Assembly: GCA_037576215.1 (NCBI GenBank)
Contig: JBANDB010000007.1
Span: 4,805,001-4,869,000 of the forward strand
From: Armillaria gallica
Taxonomy: Eukaryota; Basidiomycota; Agaricomycetes; Agaricales; Physalacriaceae
Length of the DNA stretch: 64,000 bases
Direction of reading: 5' to 3'
The notes under the pieces were generated by a model. It ran no database searches. It had not been told where the DNA came from and saw only the letters and a program-made list of their open reading frames with translations. The position numbers and the translations under genes are program-made. Positions 58,447 through 64,000 of the stretch are shown piece by piece. Positions within the stretch are counted from its first letter, which is position 1; each line of letters starts with the position of its first letter.

Positions 58447-59792
58447 TAGTGTTGCCACGGCTCGGCTCAGAGTCGCCGAGTCGTCGAGCGGAGTCGGAAT
58501 TTGACTGAGCCGAGTCACAAAAGTGACTCGGGTGCAAAACGGCTTGACTCGGCTTCGACTCGACTTTGACGGCTTGAAGTCGGCTGAGTCGATGACTCCA
58601 TCCAATTTTGGAAGAGGTGTTTCTACCTTGACCTATTGTACCTAGACCATTATTTATGTACACAGGATATTGAACTGATACAATTAGTCTGTCTTGGAGG
58701 GACAACCACTTGGTACCCTCCCTTTCTGATGAATTACTGACCGGTGGCAGGTGGGCATCTAAATTTAAGTAATGTGAGAAAATAATATCTAAATGGTAGG
58801 CTCGTTTACCAGCCGGCGTTTCGCCCACGTGGCTGCGCTATCACTTTGGGACGAAAGCGGCTGGGCAAAACGGAAACGTTTTAGAGGGTCACGCTTTCTG
58901 TGACTTGGGACTTAGAAAAATTTCATGTCCTCCCCGCCAATCCTGATAGCTGTCCGCTCCCCTCCCTCCCAATGCATTGCAGATACATTTATTTTACACC
59001 TTGTTTACCATTGAACGTCCCACACAGTCTATTATAAGTATATCGTCTTGAAAAAGCTACTCGGCTATCTGCTCCCATGATGTCATTGTTCCGTCACGCT
59101 GGGAACGGAGTTTCTGTCACTCATTGGGTAGCAAAATAGAGGGTTCGATAACGGTAAATTTATTGTATCTTAAATGGCTTATAAACGAAGATACTAAGCA
59201 TACTAGTACTTCTGCAACCAAATCAGAGGCGGAGGAGGCATAGTGGCTACCGAAAACGAGGGCTAGGGCAGAAATCAGCGAAATTTTTCCAAGTCCAAAG
59301 TCACAGGAAGCGTGACCCTCTGAAACGTTTCCGTATTGCCCAGTCCGTTCGCAAGCTCACCTCCCCACGTCAAAATATGTCAAGCCTCACCAAACAACCA
59401 AACAACCGGATAAGGAATTGGCATTACGAGGTGTAAGCTTGCGAACGTCGACTGGCTAGCGAGTCTATCTAAATGGCCGCATTTTTGCCGCTCTATTTTC
59501 TCATGCCAATAAGTTACACCTGTATACCACAACAACTTTTGGAAAACATGAAAATTAGATACATCTATATTTATTCGGGCATTCGCAACTAATTTTGCAT
59601 ATAAATCATCAGTTATTGAAGTTTACTTTTTGCACTTTCCTATTTGGGTAGACAATCAATGACTCGTCACAGCTCCGTGACTTGAAGCCGAGTCGAGCCG
59701 AAGTCAATCTTTCATTTGACTTCGGAGCCGTTCCGGAGCCGAGTCATCCGAAGCCAGGCCGAGTCGAGTCGAGTCGAGCCATGGCAACACTA
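58447..59792. mobile_element. hAT-like non-autonomous DNA transposon (MITE), 1346 bp
   Basis: Terminal inverted repeats TAGTGTTGCCACGGCTCGGC / reverse of CGAGCCATGGCAACACTA are flanked by an exact 8-bp duplication CTTGAGCC (58439-58446 and 59793-59800). An 8-bp target duplication is characteristic of the hAT superfamily. Subterminal GAGTCGAGTCG/GACTCGGC repeats lie at both ends. There is no transposase ORF, so it must have been moved by an element elsewhere. Confidence 0.88.
58861..59342. mobile_element. Nested inverted-repeat element inside the hAT-like MITE
   Basis: The first ~64 bp (CTGGGCAAAACGGAAACG...) and the last ~64 bp (...CGTTTCCGTATTGCCCAG) are inverted copies including GAGGGTCACGCTT / AAGCGTGACCCTC. 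The interior is unrelated to the outer element. I did not find a clear target duplication. It may be a separate MITE or an internal fold-back of the host MITE. Confidence 0.6.
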
Positions 59793-60023
59793 CTTGAGCC
59801 CTTAACCACAGCCAAGCTTCTTTGCCGCACCTCAGTCGTTCACTACCATTATCGTGTGACTGACTGAGGTGCATATATCCTTACTATTATCATATTATAT
59901 TTTCTTACTTACTATGGTACATAGATATCACTGTCCTAACAGGTTCTGGGCTCCCGTTGCTCTTCCCTGCCGAAGTGAATTCACACGATATTTCCCCAAA
60001 CGACTCAATAAATTGCATAGACT

Positions 60024-62693
60024 GTGCACAACTACCTCCTAAACATGATGACGACCCAGCAGATTCTCACTATCAAATTAGATGAGGCTGAGAAGTTCAA
60101 TGGCGAAAACTGGTCCGCATTTGAACTAGCTATGCTAACCGAAGGAAACACTCGTGGGCTCGTAAACTACTGGGAGAACAAGATTACGATCCCTGGACAA
60201 ACACTCGCTCCCTTACCTGCTACTCCAATCAACAGTACTACCCCAAACCTACTTGAATATATCCAGCGTGAGAGTATCGCACTTGTGTCAATTATACGCA
60301 ATGTCAAGGACGTCTACGGCTTTGGCCTCGATCCCCTCGAGCCATCTCATAAGGCCTGGGCTCACTTAAAGGCCGAGTATGGCACCTACTCAGACCTAAT
60401 TCGAAACCGGAGGGAAAAGATGCTGAAAGCAATGCTCTACGAGGATGGAGATAAGGTCAGTGGTGAAGGGGGATATATTGAAAAGATGAGAAAGCTTAGG
60501 AAAGAAGCTAACGACGCAGGCGCCAATATCAAGGACAACCAGTTCAAAACCATTCTCCTGGATTCCTTCCCAGAGTCTTGGGACTCCGTCATCAGTACTC
60601 TCTATGCTGAGAAGAGCCTGACCATAATCATTGCACGTCTTGTTGCCCACGGCAAAAGGGTTGTCAGACAGAAGACTGCGGGTGGAAACCCCTTAGTTCA
60701 AGGGGACACGGTCCAAGCGCTTCAAGCTATGGTCCAAGCTTTGACTTTACAAGTACAGAGCCTTACGGCCAAGAAGAATGCTGGCACTTCACCAAGATCC
60801 GACAAATCCCACACTGCCAACGAGTACTGCAAGGGTGTAGGACATACTCTTGAAGAGTGCTGGAAGATAGGGGGAGGTCGCCAAGGCCAGTATCCCCTTT
60901 GGTGGAAAGGGAAATGGGACGCCCCGCTTCCGAGTAGTTCCGCTAACCTGGCAACAGCCGACCAGCCCAAGGCCAGTGCGATAACGACGAATGTAATTGC
61001 GCTCAATGCCTTCATTGACAAGGACGTACTGAAGCTAGTCGAAGAAAGAGGGGGAGAGGAAGCTGCGTTGGTGGTTAATAAAGACAGTCCTGGACTAGAC
61101 ACGTCAAGGATGTATGGAGACTTGGGGGCATCTACTCACTTTGTCCAAAACAGAGACCATTTCTTCAACTATACCCCGCTTGAAACATCTGGAAGCTCAT
61201 CAAAAGTTGGCACCGCATTAAAGGTCTTGGGGACTGGAACCATCGCTGTGAAGGTTAACATTGAAGGAATCGAGAAATTCATCACCTTCAGCAAAACCCT
61301 GCATTGTCCTGACGTATCAACAAACCTACTATCAATAAGCCGCCTTGACAAGGAAGGATGGAATGTTACCTTTGGCGGAGGAAAGGCATCATTCATTGAT
61401 CCATACAGCAAGACTCAATTCACCGCATCGCTGTTCAAAGACCTATATATGATCAACTGCACACTGATACGTGGCAGCGAGTATACGGCGCTTACCGCAA
61501 GATCTCTTGAAGCAGCAGTGCCAATGGAAACCTGGCATATGCGATTCGCCCACTTTGGCATTGATCGAATTAACGAGCTGGCGAGGCGAAACCTGGTTGA
61601 TGGCCTGAACGTTAAACATGGTCAGCGAGCACCTGGAAAATGTGAACCTTGCATTTTAGGGAACCAGAAACGATGCCCATTCGATGCTGAAGTTGAACCA
61701 GAGACAGAAGTTCTAGGGCGCGTGATGCTAGACATCTGGGATCCTGCGAGGGTACAATCTGTGGGAGGATCACGATATGCAATGATTTTCGTTGACGATG
61801 CATTGTCTCGGCGTTCTCCATATTATCTGTCAGATCGTAGGGCGGAAACAACGGTGGAAACACTTGAACAGTTTGCAAGCATGGCAGAAAGACAGACAGG
61901 AAAGAAGCTGAAGAAAATACGGTGCGATAACGAGTTTGACTGTCTTCTGTGGAGGACGTGGGCAGCAAAACAGGGAATCGTAATGGAGTTAACGGCCCCA
62001 TATTCGTCAGCAGCTAACGGGGTTGCTGAGCGGACTTTCAGGATTATCTTTGGGTCGGTCCGAATATTGCTATTGGAAGTGAAGATGGCGCATGCGTGGT
62101 GGGCTGAAGCATGCGACTACGTCGTTAAAGCCGGTAACCTGCTCCTGAGTTCTCGGCACCCAGGGAAAGTGCCTGAGGAAGTCTGGAGTGGCAAAAAGCA
62201 GACGGTCAACCACTTACGCGTATGGGGATCGACTTGCTACGCTAAAATTCCAGCAGCAAAGGGACACAGCAAGCTCAGTCCATGAGGGCAAAAGGGAAGA
62301 TTCATTGGGTCGGCAGGACACGGATCATACCAAATAGTCCTCGATGACATCCCTGGGAACAAGATCATTGTTTCCTGTGATGTCATCTTTGAGGAACTTC
62401 CTCCGACACGTACTGTTTCTTCACAGGAGGGGGAGAATGATGAACTCCTTCTACCTGTCGAAGAAACAAATTCTAGCAACCCAAATCCGATCGCAAATCC
62501 CTCAATGTGCCCTGATCAAGGATCACAAATTCCAATCCGAGCTGTGCAAAATCAAATACAAGCTACAAACATGGACCCACCGCCACGCCAAATCCCAATA
62601 CATGATCGACCAGACCGTCCTACATGTATTCCCAAGCCTTCGCGTGCCGTGGTAGAGTCTAACGAGTATCTCAAACGAGAGGAGAATGCATGA
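60024..62693 (+). pseudogene. Copia gag-protease-integrase frame with in-frame stops
   Basis: The open part (60024-62285, 753 codons) carries a gag domain (EKFNGENWSAFELAML), a degenerate zinc knuckle (YCKGVGHTLEECWK) lacking its first Cys, a retropepsin-like YGDLGASTHFV where D-S/T-G would be expected, the GAG-pre-integrase zinc site (WHMRFAHFG ... CEPC), and the integrase core with D (MLDIWDP), D (RCDNEF) and E (GVAERTF). A TGA at 62283-62285 stops it; the same frame continues GQKGRFIGSAGHGSYQIVLDD to another TGA at 62691-62693, followed by TQGKNWAVRPK. With the altered protease site and stops the element is not autonomous. Confidence 0.88.
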
Positions 62694-63229
62694 ACCCAAG
62701 GGAAGAACTGGGCTGTAAGACCCAAACTTCAATCAAGGGTAAATAATTGGCTGTATCACGTTCGTACAGTCACCGATTAGTCCCGTGAAGATTGACACCC
62801 AAGACTAAACTTTAGTAGCGCTTAGCGAGAAGGAATGTGTTTTGGTATGAATAAACTTTAGCTCAAAGCTAGGGAATATACAGCTTTGAGTACACTACTT
62901 ATATACTAAAGTGAGGGTCCGCAATAAGTGCTAAGATGAGGGTACCGTGTTAGAAAGTGAATAAGCCAAGTACATGATAGCCGAGAATAGTACATGTTGA
63001 GTACATGTCGAATACATGTTGACTGAGTGTGACATGATAGTGATGTGAAGATTTATGAAGGCTCTGTGGAGTCATGGATCTAAAGATAAGATAAGGGTAA
63101 GCACTGAAGATAAGATAAGATAAGAGGTGCTTAGATAAGAAAAATGAATAAATCATAACATGGGCCAATGATGGCAATGTACCACTGGTTGAAGATGAAG
63201 ATGACGTTGAAGATATCATCACTATGAAA

Positions 63230-64000
63230 GCATCTGAAATTTCGAACATTATCAACAGGCACGATATGTGAGTACCTAATACTTACCAACAGGCTATGTC
63301 CAAGCCAAAACTGTGGGTACCAGCTATGGATGCTGAAATACGGTGGATGGAAGAACGTGATGTATGGCAAGTCATTCCATGAGAGCCATGGATGAAGGTA
63401 ATTGATACTCTTTGGGTATACGATAACAAGGTGGATGGCGATACCGGTGATCTCATGAAGCACCATGCACGATTGGTTGTAAAGGGTTTCAAGCAAGTCA
63501 AAGGCCTGCATTATTATGACTCGTTTGCTGCAGTGGTCCGGTATGAATCCTTACGAATGTTCTTTGTGATTGTTGCTGCTCTTGGACTCGAATTCTGGCT
63601 CATTGACTTTGTTGGCGCCTACCTCAATGCGGAACCGCAAGGGGAGAATTACGTGGCATTACCTCAAGGCTATGAGGATATCATAACCCAGGACTTCCCA
63701 GAGGGAGAGTACGTCCTGCAGATGATGAGGGCGATGTATGGAATGATGGACGCAGGGAATGCATGGTTTCATGAGTTGAACCAGACATTTACCAAGCAGG
63801 GACACAAACAATCTCGTGCAGATCCGTGCGTACGGCTACTCAAGAACGGAGTGGAAAGAACGTATACCTGCACCTACACAGATGATGTTTCGGGAGCATC
63901 GACCTCACGCAAAGAAGGTGTACAGGTCCATAAAGAGATTGGAAGTGTTTACAAAATCAAGGATCTAGGGAAACATAACAGCATGCTAGGCATGATGGTC
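63230..64000 (+). pseudogene. Copia reverse-transcriptase domain, partial, one in-frame stop
   Basis: In frame 2, from LWVPAMDAEIRWMEERDVWQVIP there is a TGA at 63380-63382, then a good copia RT: VIDTLWVYDNKVDGD, HHARLVVKGFKQVKGLHYYDSFAAVVRYESLR, IDFVGAYLNAEPQGENYVALPQGY, MYGMMDAGNAWFHELN, DPCVRLLKNG, and the catalytic CTYTDDVSGAS (two Asp in YTDD). It leaves the window in KDLGKHNSMLGMMV, before the RNase H domain. Confidence 0.9.

Larger units (their letters stand above)
58354..59941 (+). mobile_element. 5' LTR of the copia element, interrupted
   Basis: Starts TGTTGGGCAGG and ends CTGTCCTAACA, an imperfect TG...CA inverted terminal pair. Removing the inserted element and one target copy leaves about 234 bp, a normal length for a fungal copia LTR. 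The element's internal region starts at 59942. The 3' LTR is outside the window, so the LTR call cannot be confirmed by comparison. Confidence 0.65.
59942..64000 (+). mobile_element. Ty1/copia LTR retrotransposon, internal region, runs off the window
   Basis: Order of domains is copia type: gag, protease, integrase, then reverse transcriptase. The internal part starts right after the LTR at GGTTCTGGGCTCCC (place of the primer-binding site; the primer tRNA was not identified). A linker of about 600 bp between integrase and RT (62694-63290) is rich in short direct repeats (AGTACATGTTGAGTACATGT and AGATAAGATAAG) and shifts the frame, so part of it is probably an insertion. Confidence 0.9.

Noticed and set aside
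1..64000. CRISPR array, operon, ribosome-binding sites
   Set aside because: The window is fungal: spliced genes, no regular short direct repeats with spacers, no polycistronic layout.

Overview
The window is nuclear DNA of a filamentous basidiomycete, most likely a mushroom-forming agaricomycete. Genes are split by many short introns (about 46-66 nt, GT-AG, with two probable GC-AG). The families fit this group: F-box, KDZ transposase, Tad-type LINE, Ty1/copia, metacaspase, DUF2421/DUF2422 transporter, LysM. I could not name the species. Exon maps come from splice motifs, reading phase and remembered family consensus; no alignment was run.

Layout. 1-10 kb: a relic of a secreted-protein gene, an F-box gene, the intact 902-aa parent of that relic (DUF5695-like), an FAD-dependent oxidoreductase with two in-frame stops, and an intact LanC-like gene. 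10.6-13.1 kb: a 5'-truncated KDZ transposase fused to an unrelated acidic/AT-hook reading frame, with inverted TAGGCT-rich repeats on both sides. 13.3-27 kb: three intact minus-strand genes, namely a 12-exon sugar transporter, a NYN-domain protein and a 17-exon ArAE_2-type membrane protein, with a 2 kb AT-rich gene-free stretch before the last. 27.5-37 kb: esterase relic, metacaspase with a frameshift, LSM6, GDT1-type transporter, LINE relic, and a possible homeodomain-like gene. 37-44 kb: gene-poor, with a secreted two-LysM protein and a mitochondrial DUF2358/C6orf136-like protein.

44-58 kb is the most unusual part. A gene for a signal-peptide/single-TM protein with a C-terminal PPxYS tail is present four times. 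Two copies, apparently identical in coding sequence, lie in the arms of a 1.9 kb inverted duplication (45338-47242 and 49069-51041, spacer 1.8 kb). One copy is a pseudogene with two frameshifts and one is 5'-truncated. At the inner end of each arm a divergent small ORF, signal-peptide-like and built of 22-23-residue repeats, differs in repeat number but keeps frame. A diverged non-coding repeat (three copies) accompanies the family. At 56.6-58.1 kb a tandem array of units of about 200-260 bp carries a short hairpin whose stem is kept while its sequence changes.

58.35-64 kb: a Ty1/copia element running off the window. Its 5' LTR is split by a 1346-bp hAT-like MITE with an exact 8-bp target duplication, which itself contains another inverted-repeat element. 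The polyprotein has three in-frame TGA codons, each explicable as CGA to TGA.

The host genes do not form one pathway; the window is a mix of conserved housekeeping genes, fast-evolving secreted or membrane genes, and nested or decaying transposons.
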